Assembly (NCBI GenBank): GCA_013433145.1
Contig: CM024187.1
Coordinates: 1,240,001-1,304,000, forward strand
Source of the DNA: Ascaris suum
Lineage: Eukaryota; Nematoda; Chromadorea; Rhabditida; Ascarididae
Direction: 5' to 3'
DNA: 64,000 nucleotides
The first letter of the stretch is position 1, and each line of letters starts with the position of its first letter. The position numbers and the translations under genes are program-made. Shown one piece after another: positions 15,752 to 27,888 of the stretch. The notes under the pieces are model-generated. The model searched no databases. It saw only the letters and a list, made by a program, of their open reading frames with translations, and was not told the origin of the DNA.

Positions 15752-17151
15752 TCACGAAGTCTTGCTGGAGCCAGCCTGTTCGGTTCCATTCTCAGTACTA
15801 TTTTGATCCTCCTTCGAGCAATGCTTCAGCGAATCCAGGAACTCCTGTTGAGAAAGCGCCATCACCTGCGCCAGAAGCGCCTTCTCATCTGCATCAGTTT
15901 CGGCAGCCGTCGCCCATTCACTCATTCCTAAGCCAACAAAACATTAAAAAATTCAAGCAATTTTTCTCCCGTAGTCTCTTCTCTCCCATTTCACACGAAA
16001 AACGCAAGTAACAATATCATTTTTGCTGAATTAGATGAATGTAGCGAAAAGCGTTATTAAACGCTGGCTGCAAGAAAAAACCTCTGAAGAGATCTCAACA
16101 TCACATAATGATCTCATAAGGTGGTACGATTTTTTGGTATTCCGCTTTTCTCTTGTTCTATACTAACGACGCATATACGGAGAAAAAGCTCTTTAAGATC
16201 GTCCGTTCTGGCTATCACCGAAAGCGTTGACAAGCTTAAGTGAGCGATTTGCGAAAGTGGAACGCACTCATTAAAGAAGTGACTTAAATACGCGTCTGAT
16301 TATTGCCGCGAAAGAATATTTTCATTCTTCGTGGAATGAAATACTCTTCTTCGCGAAATGATCTATTTGTCTGGATTGATTTTTCTGCAAAAATCCTTCG
16401 GAGAAGCTCAGAACCGCTTCTTCTCTGTCGACAAGTGCTCCCATTGTATTCTCCGTGTTCCCTTTTCGATCACTGCCTTTCAAAGCTGTGTGCAATTTTA
16501 GAAAGCACTACTCATATTCTCCACCACAAATGCATGTCATAACATGCACTGCGCACGAGAATTTCCCGCACGCAAAGCAGTCAACAGCGAGTGGGAGATT
16601 TAGACCGCAACAATAAAGCCACAAAGACGTTGTGCAACGACGCAGACGCACGCAGTGGAACATAGTTCAGCAGAGAAGAGACTCAGAGAAGGATGCGAGA
16701 TGCGGAAAATATTTTTCAATTCGATTTACTTCGACAGTTCGATATATCACAACCTAATCAATCCATCACAAGCCCGCCTAGCAATAAGAAACCTACCAGA
16801 TGCACCTGACGCTATAAGCTCTTCATATAAAGTCATCGTAGACTGAGCCAGCGCATCGCTGACATCGGTCGAGTCCGTCGCACCTGAACAAAAATCTAAT
16901 CGTGAAAAAATTGCAACAACAAAGCAACTGGACGTCGATTTGTTAAAAAAGGCCGTGCTTGCAAAAAAAAAAAAAATCCAGAATTTTTAACTTCTTACCG
17001 TGCATTATATAAGCGGTGAAAGGAAACGAAATACTTCTAAAGTATACATGCGCACAAGCAGAGATGACGCTCATTCGGTAGGCTCTCCCACTCTACCAAC
17101 AAAATCCATCAGCACAGACGCACGCATATACGCGCACACGCGCAAACAAAT

Positions 17152-17234
<83 letters not shown>

Positions 17235-20200
17235 CATACATAAACGCAACACATACGCAAACATACGCAAACCACGCACTTGAAAAACGCCCACCTCTTA
17301 TTTCCTGACTCTCATCACGTGATCGGATTTTCGTCCGAGGCGAGCGCGAGCACCCCGGTTGGTTTTCGACGTATGTCTGCGGTCTCTTCGCCCCGCTAGC
17401 AATTTTTCGCTCACTCATCGCTTCCATTTTTCGCACATATTCCATATACGATTCACGCGCTACCTGTATCACAAGCCGATTTTCCTAAACTGTATTGTTG
17501 TCGCATACGTATCAATAATCAGAGATGTTAACCGCTCGTCGTACTCTCGACCTTTTTCTTATAGCCAAACGTCCTTCACTCAATGAACCCACTTGAAATA
17601 TGTTTTGCCTAGTTCCTGCGTGGAACAAATTAAGGATTGTTTATCCCGTCCCATCTTGAATAGACCGTTACAAACTGTACGTTTTCGAGTTACCTGTTCG
17701 TATGTAATACGGAAGAAGAACACAAAAATATTTCCATAGTAGCTAAAAACTAGGAAACATCTGTCAGAATGACACCGCATTTCAGCACCTACTTCAGCAA
17801 AATGCACCTCTGCTCGAGGTTCCATACCCTGGCTCGTTTCATCCTCTCTTCCAACCATTTACATACTCAATCAGCAGGAGGAATGACTTAGCCATTATTT
17901 TTTAACAAAACTATGGATGTTTAATTATTATTTAACTAAACTTAACTAACTGTTACTATAGGTCAGTAGCTAATAAGTACGGCTACATCAAGTTGTAACT
18001 AACGCAAAATGCGACATAACGTTCCGAGTATTCATAAACATCGAATATCCTTCCTTCTACATCGTAGCTACTACGAAGCAAAACAACAAGCCTCAAGCGA
18101 TTCGCTTCAATGGAGAAAAACGAAAAAAAGAAGGAAAATTGGGGCAAATCGAGAAGGTAATTATTCATTTTTGAACCCATACATTGCAATAATTAAGTTT
18201 TATTAAATCTCATCCTCTTTACTCTATCATTCTTCCGCTACCTTCGTTCGTATTTTCCCTCGATTAAACGCCTCCTTTGTTTTACTCTCAAAATCTCTCC
18301 CCTGCTTCACTGAAATCAATTTCTACACCGATAAGATTACGCGTTTCGTTGCGAAGAAGGCCCGCATGTGACTCAAGTGCTAATATCAACGGATGAATGC
18401 CGAAACGTCACCCATCCCCAACACTCAGCAAGTTAATTCTTCTTTCCTTCGGTCTAACATTCCTGTTTCTTACGTTTGCATGAGTGTTTTTCAACGCGCT
18501 CTCCTCAGTTTTAGCTCCGAATTGAACTTATGCATCTGCCTCACGTACTTTTCAAAAGATTTTTTTAATTTGCCAGACTTCACTCTTTCTTTCAGATTGC
18601 TTCCTGTTTTAGCATTCGTTCACTTCTCTATCTAAAACCTGTGAGTCAAATTAAAGCACAAATCAATGACTCACAAAAAAAGGGCAACTAACTGCTAAAA
18701 GTAATCCTCCTCGGATTCACAGCACCTCCCACACTAATGTCACGTCCGCTCTTCGCAATTACCTAATTGCATAACTCATCAAAGAGCAAAGCTGAGTTAA
18801 TTATGTAGGGCGAACGCGAAGATGCTTACCTGTTCGCTTATTTCCTGCTCGGTGCGTTCATAATCAGTCATATTGATCTTGTCCTTGAGCATCGCCTCTT
18901 CGATTTCGTGAACTTCAGAGCGTAACAGCGCATCACGCATCAGATTGCGATCAGCTGCCCCCGTGAATAGCCAGGCAAACCCAATCCGACACCGATCGTC
19001 GCCGACAATGGATCCACCACTGAAAATCAACACACCTTTGGCTTCCTCATACATTTGCGACCACTTTGAAATAACGTTCTGAACAAGAGCACGACAACTA
19101 CCAAACATGAATATTTAACAACAATAACTTAAGATCATTAAGCTCCACTCTGGAGCAATTTGGACCTCCACTATGAAGCAAGTGAAGGCGCTTATTTGAA
19201 CTGCACTCTAAGTGAGGGCCGCAGAGTCGAAATGCGCTCATAAGAAACTTTGATCAGTACACTTAACATTCGAGTTGAATCAACTGAGGAGGAGGAAGAG
19301 GTGAGGATGGTAAACAGAAGGGAAAGGAGAGAACCTTTAGATTCTATAATCAATCAACTTCACAAAGTTCTCTATAGCGCTGGTTCAAGACAGTTCCCCA
19401 AAATGTTGAACGGCTTATCTCAGTTAGCTGACTACAGCGAAGTCGTGTGGATAACATCTAATCGTGCTTAGGTTCAAGAAAAGAAAACATCGCATGTGTA
19501 TGCAACGGAAAGCAAGACTAGGTGCAAAACTATGGATCCCTTATACCTGTTGACCACCTGCGGATTGCTTGCATTCTTCACCTGTGACTTTTGCCTAGTA
19601 CTGTCCCTACCGTCAATACATCCACTTTATTTCTTGTTTAATCCTTCCCCACCTCAGAATGCACTCGTATTTCCCTTGTCCCCTCGAATCCGAACAGGAC
19701 CGTAAATAGCACTCCCCGTACCAATCTTGGCTACAGGTCGCTGCAGTAGTACTATCCAGCAGTGCTGCTCTATTCCAAAGTGAAATTTTCTGCTTTCTCT
19801 ATGTCGACTGGAGGTGATAAACAGAACACCGACAAAATGAAGTAACAAACATACTACATTAGACGTATATTAGGATAGTAATTTTATGGATGCTAAAAAA
19901 CAATCCCATTCTTCAAAACGGGATGAAAAAATGGCACTAAAATAATTCACCGACATCAGGCAGCAGTTGTCAAACCATTTACAGCGACATAAAGACCCCA
20001 GAATTCGAGAAAAAGCTAACTTTCATATCTGATAAATCAAATAACTACGGGATAAAATTCCGAAAAAATGGGAAGCAATAAGCGATGAAAAAACTCTGAC
20101 GTACCCGAATTATAATGGACGGTGCCATGATAGGAAAGACGAATAGGTGGATTAGGCTCAGCGTTGCTCGTCGCGTCACAGCGAGGCGAAAATATGTTTT

Positions 20201-23200
20201 TTGGCTCTATAAGGTTTACCTTTTCATCGTAATGCTTCCTCATCCCAAATGTTTTGCATAAGTGGTTCAAGCAGTTGACGATGTGAAGTGCTTCTAAGCA
20301 CTAATGTTACTGATAACATATCACATACCAATCTCATTCACTTCTCTCATTTATTCCTTCCATCTTCTCGCACATACCTCCTCTATTTTCCTAATACTAC
20401 AACCCAAACAGGGGACAAACAAATGAAAAGAAAGAAGAGAATTTCCTTTCTTGATGCTGCAAAACTACAAGAAGGATTTCCCTGCTGATGCTTTCTAAAC
20501 GAATAAAAAACTGCAGCTAATCCACACCTATGCGACCTAATATTTTAAGACAACGACCGAAATGCCAATAAATTTCCGCTTACGGGAAATTATCTTTTTT
20601 CTTCATGGATTGCATGCAAGCAAAATGCATATCGCGCATATAATTTGAACGTATGCTCGTGAAGTGAGTTAAATCCTCGGATATAAGTCAATTCGCTATG
20701 CCCCAATAAATAAACATATATCGCCGCTTAACTTTCCACTTCTCTTTTTTATTACAGCATCATAAGAACCAGTAAACGTCGAACACGGTTATCATAGAAA
20801 AGACTGAGCATAACCGCACTTCTTAATTGCAATATTTCTTCCAAAATTTATCTGAGATCCCAAGCACTTTTCAACAAAAAGTAAAAAGCGAGAAGAACAT
20901 GAACAGATGAAACTCTCAGACAAGTCCGAGTCGTTTCCGTCAAATCCCTAGATAGCATTTCCTTATAGCCATATTTCGACCATTAAACCCATACTCTCCT
21001 AGCCGCTATCACTTCCCTACGTTCCAGTAACAACTGATGGTCGACTTGAGGTCAATGCGGTAAGCTATGGTACCAACCTGTACAGTATTCATAGATTTCT
21101 ATAGGGCGAGAAAAAATCTCAGAAATGGCTTGTAGTTCCACGTGGTTGCCATGTTCGTCCTCACGCCTCTTTCGAGCCAAATAGTCGTCGAAGTCTTCCG
21201 TAACAAACTGAGAGAAGTGATCGCGATTCTTCTCCTGAAAAGAAATAAACCTAGCACATCTAATCAATAAGATAACGTCAAAAAGCGAACAAAAGTTAGG
21301 AAGCAATGAACGCTAAGAAGCTGACTTCTACCACTGTTAAACAACATTTGCCATATACAGCACTATGCGACAACCGTTTCGTTCAATGCAAAAAAGCCCG
21401 TGAGTGCATTCATGAGCAGTCCATGAATGGATTCAGGAGCAGTGCCAGAAAACGCCTTACCTCAGACAAAGTCTGAGACCAATATATTCATACCGCTGGT
21501 GCGAAACTACTACCTTGCACGTTCCTCACGCATATATTTGACGACATCCTATGCATAAGTCCCAAGTTTACTTTTCGGAAACTATGTTTCGGAATCCAGC
21601 ATCTAAGGTTGCAGCATCATTCAGATATCACAGATCGGAACGGTCATTTCGGCTATCCTCTAGATTAGAACAAAGAAAAAAAAGCACATAAATCAAAGCC
21701 AAAACAACAGCACTCTAATCGATCAGATCACTAACAGTAATGCGATCAAAATAAATCTACGTAAAAATTATCACGAGTGGTTCAAACGTCACCTATTGCG
21801 TAATCTAAAGCCATAGGATGAATGCCTATGAGGATTCTGAAATCTAAGGTATATTTACAGTAACGCCACATACTTCAATATACTCTGTTTTGCAAGTCTT
21901 CCAATGGACCTTCTAAACTATGCAACATTTTCGTTCTCGGTGGCTCCAAAAAAAGTTCTTTTGAAGCGCTGGGGCACCACCTTATAGCTCATTTTATGCT
22001 CACTAAGCTGGTATACAGAACCTGTGCGCTTACTAGAAAATATCAGAAGAAGACATCGTTAAACACGTTCAAATCAAGTAATAATAAAATCAGCCAAGGG
22101 GAGGTATGCATGATTTGTCCCGCTCTCCTGATTTTAGAAATTAAACACAAATAGTGAGACCCATAATAACCATCAAAGTGATGACTTTCTCCGTTTCCAC
22201 CGTATTCTATCCCATCTTTCCCATCATCTGTGGTAGGGCGTTTAACGGTGATTCCCACTAGACCCCACTGGTGAAAAGACTCGCAACGAAAATAAACGAT
22301 GGTGTTTGTGATGAATAAACTGTTTCAAGTCTTCAGAAAGACATTCGAATGAACAGTGACGTCAATCATTCTAACTGAACTATGCAGTACTAGGCTCTCT
22401 TACTGCCCGCGGGATACAGAACAACTCAGTCTCAACTATGCCAAAATTTCTTTGAACCTCAAACTACACGTGCATGATTCGGACATTGAGGCGCATCGGT
22501 GTTCGAACAACTTGAACTTGAAAAAGATGGAAGCTTTCTCATGGAGGTTATCAAGCTGCAACGAGTAAACACTCGAAGCACGCACGCAAATCATATCGCA
22601 TGTATGAAAGTGTCCTTAACAACATGCAGGTTGCATCTATTAGCATGAAACCGCTAACCGCAGAGGAAATTTCGTTCGTCAAGGGAATCCCATATCCATA
22701 CCAGTACTATGTACGACTTTGGCAGCAGGCTAAGATAAAGCTCCGATGGAGACGAGGTGCTCCCATCCTATTTGAATGGGCTCATGTAGAGGCAATATTG
22801 TATAGACATGGTTTCACATCTGACTTCTTGCGAAAGTGTAGCGCATTTGAAGCGAATAATTCGCAATATTCGCGTTGTGTTCAACGGACTTACCTCAGCG
22901 TATCGCATTTGATGGGTTTCCCCTCATTTTCCCGCATAAATATCTAATTAAGCTCACGAGAGTTACCATGCAGCTTATTCAGCGCAAAAAAAAAGCTACA
23001 GCGTTGTGCTTATCGCTTCGAAAGGTCTTTCAAGCCTGTTCAGAATGATATGCTGGAAGTAAGGCAAAACGCCAAAGCGCCTAAAGGCATAACTTTGTTG
23101 TAAACAAGCCTCGAGTTCCGGAAACCTGCAAATTCGGAAACATCGCAGAACTGCGGGAATACGTCTCGCTTTAGATTACACCATTGGTGGCGCATTCGAC

Positions 23201-26200
23201 CTTTGCATCGCCGATTGCAAGTTTTAGTTGCTTTCATTTCGACTTCATAATTTCTAATGAATTCATGAAACGCAGAGAAGTTCTAGTGGTATTGAATAGC
23301 ACGTTGTTATTTCTGATACGAGCCTAGTGCACTGATCTATGGGACAGTCGAATTTTTTTTTAGCAATAAACACCGCAGCATTTCGTCGAAGCACTAGGTT
23401 GGCAAATGACGTAATAATGCGGAAATCTGCAATGAAATGGCTCATTTTTCCATGCCTAATTTTTAGCCACAAAAGAGTTATAAAATCGATGCAATAGATT
23501 GGAATTTAGAAAAGGAAGCTCCTAGAGTGTTGTGGAACAAACGAGGAATATGAATCGAAAATCATGATAAAAATGCCAACAACGCAACAGCGCATTTACA
23601 CCACTGACGAGTACCCGAATTCGACGGTCTAAAACTAGTCGTGAATTTTGAAAAGAGATCTGAATTTAAATTTAGAATGGAAACCAGATTCTAATCGACG
23701 CACAAAAATATCTCTAGATTTTTGAACAAAAAACATAAAAAGAGAACCTGTACTGAGTTTGCTACGTACGAAACCCACCTCCCCTTCTCCCCCCGGTTTT
23801 TACTGCTGTGCGGGTAACCTCTCTCGTACTGTCTCTCCGCCTCGGACGGGTAACCTATGACCTCCGACCCAAAAGAAGTATGGAGTTGAACGCAAGCTTA
23901 GTTCTTTTCCTTCTTCAGAATGGTCAGAATACATTAATGCATATATGGAGCATCACTTCTACGATCTCACGGACGAGTTATCACTCTTGCGAGGTGCGAC
24001 GGCCTTAATGCTGTGATCCATCAAAGAAGTCACCTCTGCTGGAAGAAAAGGCGACCTCGTCTTCTCGCGGAGGGGAAGAACATACCTAGTACCGGAGGAA
24101 GAACATAATGATGCAAATACCTGTACATTTGCCTACACGGTACAAAATGCCATTGAGCGCAGCGCACGTCATGCGCATTTAAGTCAAAGGAATGCTGCAC
24201 GCTTATGAAGTTCCTTTCCCCCCGTTTTACCAACTACATATACGACGCCGCGCACACCTGTTTCAGCAATGACATGGGCACATTCTGCAGACCTATACGT
24301 GAATTCTCAGAAGCATACCATGTAGTCGAGGCAGAGTCGGCGGACGTCGCTGTGCATTTCCTCGTCACCATAAACTTGGTCAGCTGCAATATCAATAGAT
24401 TTAACAAGAAAAGCGTTAACTAAAAAGGTACTTTTTGCAATTCCAATTAATACTTCTTCGTTATTAAGAAGTGACTAATGTAACGCAACTCGTTCAAATC
24501 AATTTCGAATATTCGAACAAGCCATCAATTCAAATCTATTGCTGGCCGACCGAGTTTATATTATATATTCCTTTTTGTTCAAGTAAACAGTGAGCAAGCG
24601 GATCTTATGCTAAATTGCAGACCATACCCCCTCGAGATAAGGCAATAAGTTTGCTTATGATGAAACGGAAAGAACGTCCTTCAAATGAATACCACAAACG
24701 ACTCAATTTCGTAACAACGATTCTTCAAATTAGCAAAACATATTTAATCATATCCGTTTTTGATGCGAAACAAATGGTTAAAACGAATAGACAACAGAGA
24801 TCGAAAATGTTGGAACCCCCTTTCAGAGCGATGAACGACAGAAGCATCCACACAAACCAATTCATCAAATACGATGACAACACATCTCACATATGGAATT
24901 GAGATCGGACTAAGTTAATCCTTTTTTCAAAATGGCTATGTGCACTTACAATAGTTTCTCGATACTTTCCGCAATTTGCTCCTCTCTAATCGACTTGAAC
25001 TACTTATCCTTTTCCACACTCAAGTTCTCGAAAATCATGAACTACACTTTGAACAATACCTCAGGTTTTCAAATGATGATTCACTTTTTTTTGTAAAACA
25101 AAAAGACGAACCTACAGCACGGAACAAACATGCACCGTCGCCTCGAACCGCCTTAATATGGAATCCGCGTACGCGACGTAGACGCTCCTCAAATAATGCC
25201 TCCATCTGTAAATAATATATCACGTTTGTATCGCGATAAATGAGGCATAAAAGTTTTAATATCCCCATCTCTTAGTGGAACACCTCATCTTCTGTGTCTC
25301 ATTTATTGCGGTGCACTCCTCAACGTTTCTATTATACTTAATATTCAAATCAATGCTCATCGCTTTCTTAACTGACGAAATTAAGGCAATGACTGTTGGT
25401 GAAATAGACGGCATTAAAAGCCTATTTAGAACATTAGACTAATAACGATTAAAAGCGGATAGGTTCGAAAACATACATTATCATCTCTGAATCCTGTGCC
25501 GTACTCATCGTCTGAGTTGTAACCGGATCCATCTAAAAAAAAAAAAAACGTTCTTTTATGAGGAACTTGAAGCAAAACATTTGTAAGCATCATGAAAAAA
25601 CAATGAAATAAAACAATTGGCGAAACATATGAGGTAATGAAAAGATGCAATTCTTAAAGTTATGACTATCATAAGAGAATAAGAAATTGCAAAGGGTATT
25701 CGGGATAGTTCGCTGAAAAATGTGAGCAGAAAAGCCTTCCTCTGCTCACTGCATTTTCTGACTTTTCTACGCAGTATTCTTTAATCTCCTTCTCTTCATA
25801 AGTTCTTCCGCTGCGCTTCCGCAGCAGTCTTATTTTATTTGCAAGAAATTTATACACTACCCAATGGCTAGTTTATTTCGGACACAGCTATTTCGCAGAC
25901 CAGAAATGACCTAAGATCTGACATTAGTTCTCTAATACCCAAAAAAATTACTCGAGGAATTCTGGAATTCATGTGCAATGAAAATTGCCGAATGAATCAC
26001 AGCCGATATATGAGAGGAGAAAATTTTGTGAAAAGGCCAAAAATACAAACGAAGAAGTGGTTCAGAAGATAACGACATCAACGAAGATTGGATTTACTAT
26101 AAAAGCTAACGTGAAATGTGTCTGTAGTCTGTTATCCTTTCCCCTTTCGATACTGTCCACTAGGAAAGAGTATGCTCAGACTGTCTCCACTATGTGGCTA

Positions 26201-27888
26201 TTCTATGGGCGATCCGCCCCATTCCTCCTCTTTCATCTTTTTCACACGTATTTTAGCGCACCTGCTCTCTGAATCATTTCAATCAGACTCTAAATATATG
26301 TGCGATAAGAGCAATTTTTTAGTGAACGAAGAGGGGTGAGCTAGGAAGAGAAAAGGCTGCTCATAGACTGCGGGAAATTACGGCAGGTGAAATGAAAAAA
26401 ACGAACCATCTCTACAGAATAATGTTGGCTTCTTGCTGCAATCGACCGATGCCATCCCACTTCCATGGGTGCTGCCCTTAGGCATCGCCCCTCTTAAACA
26501 AACAACACTCTCAACGCATATACTTTTCGTCATTGACGACAGGTGTGCACCTCAAAACTGTGCTAATAAACACATGAAACGACTAGACAAGAAATAAAAC
26601 GGTCAATTTCGGCAATTCCGCTCATCTGAAGCTGAATGGCACGAGATTTCGCACTGGCACAAAAAATTCTGAAAGAGATTCGTCCCTAATTTGTCAGAAG
26701 CGCTTGTGCCAATATTTTGGAGGAATACTTAACACAGATTTGATCCTCCTCCATCCCAAAACAACAGGAAAATACCTCAGTTTCCTCGATGGAACCTTCT
26801 GAAGCGTTGAGACGGTGGGCTCCCTCCATGAAAAAAGCTGCGTCTCCCTCTCTCGGTGTCTCGGTTACAGTCTTCGATCATATCAAAATAAACAGAGCAG
26901 GCAACTAACCAGACTCCAACGGCTTAATCATTTGTCAAATGCAGTGAATTATTCGAAAAAGTCTTTGGCACAATCGCATACCTTGAAACTTGGTTAGCGG
27001 AAGTCGCAAGTTTAGAAGAAACCGCAGGTGTGCAACTCCCTTTACGGGTATCAGCACCGCTCGAAACACAAGCGCATGAATTAAGGTGGTGCGAATGCGC
27101 TCCCGATGAAGGGCGATTCCTGTAGAATTGCAAATAACTTTAGCCTCACAAAGTCTAAAGTAAACCGCAACATTTCAGGGGAAAATCGGTAAAAGAGCAT
27201 GCAAGATTGTAATCAAGCCTTCAAAATGTGATGCTCAATATCCGTATGATTACCTCTCGCCAATGCTCGTGCATTAAAACACCTCTAACTATCCATTCCT
27301 TGCTATGGATGTTCTTCTAGTTCATACCGAGTCACAGTTTAGGGATTACTATTTAACGTCACCATCCACCGAAAAAAAAAATAGTGCCATTGAAGAAGGC
27401 AAACCTTCGAACGAACTAAACTTGGGAAATACGAAATACGTGGTATAGCAGGAACAGATGAAAACTGGCATTTTAAACCTATGTACGTGCACTTTCAACG
27501 AACTGCCTCAATTATGATCTGATATCATCAGAATCGTAATGATTCTGAGCGATTTGACGCGTTTCTACAACGTATCGGCGGATTCACTATCTCATGTTCC
27601 CTAATAGCCGAACGACGCTATCAATTTTAGATGAAATGATGCAAATACCTCATAACAACTAGATGAAAACTTCATTTAGATTTATAAAGGAAAAATATTG
27701 TTGCCATTTCAGTGCACTATGAAGAAATCAAAGATTTTGAAGCTGCCACTAGGCGACAGCAATGTCAAAATGAGTAAGTAGGCACCAATAACAAGCAAAG
27801 CAAGATAGATGATTTACCCTGATTGGACGACACCATGGCGATCTCCCTTTGAGACGGTCTTCTTCGGTTTGCTTGGTAAAATTGTCAT
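15752..27888 (-). CDS. OTUD5: OTU deubiquitinase OTUD5 (DUBA)
   Basis: Ovarian-tumour family cysteine deubiquitinase that removes ubiquitin chains; vertebrate OTUD5 acts in innate signalling and development. Exons on -: 27888-27818 (MTILPSKPKK, matching the human MTILPKK start), 27119-26982, 25532-25477 (GSGYNSDDEYG, the conserved block holding the CK2 phosphoserine of human OTUD5), 25205-25112 (GFHIKAVRGDGACLFRAV, catalytic Asp and Cys), 24383-24319 (DQVYGDEEMH), 21234-21078 (FVTEDF and HGNHVELQ with the catalytic His), 20206-20105 (PPIRLSYHGTVHYNS), 19019-18830 (SATIGVGLGLPGY, ADRNLMRDAL), 17463 to 17295 or 17280 (VARESYMEYVRKME), 16883-16797 and 15927-15752 (VMALSQQEFLDSL, a ubiquitin-interacting motif; stop TGA at 15752). 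Junction phases agree from exon 25532 onward, except for one base missing inside 19019-18830. An exon between 26982 and 25532 is unresolved, because the phases there do not join. The triad is intact, so the protein should be an active enzyme unless the frameshift is real. Confidence 0.93.
17155..17232. repeat. (AT)n microsatellite in OTUD5 intron
   Basis: About 78 bases of AT dinucleotides, just 3' of the exon ending at 17280 or 17295. Translated, it gives the spurious Tyr-Ile repeats seen in several frames here. Confidence 0.97.
22356..22947 (+). other. Nested + strand open frames in an OTUD5 intron
   Basis: Two consecutive + strand frames (22356-22568 and 22600-22947) lie in the large OTUD5 intron between exons 24383-24319 and 21234-21078. 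The second, up to 115 codons, has a mixed, protein-like composition (KPLTAEEISFVKGIPYPYQY, then WRRGAPILFEWAHVEAILYR). I recognise no family. It could be a nested gene exon, a processed relic or transposon remnant, or chance. Confidence 0.25.

Noticed and set aside
17000..17472. Tyr-Ile repeat proteins on both strands
   Set aside because: They are translations of the (AT)n tract. Only the part from 17463 down to about 17280 is real OTUD5 exon.
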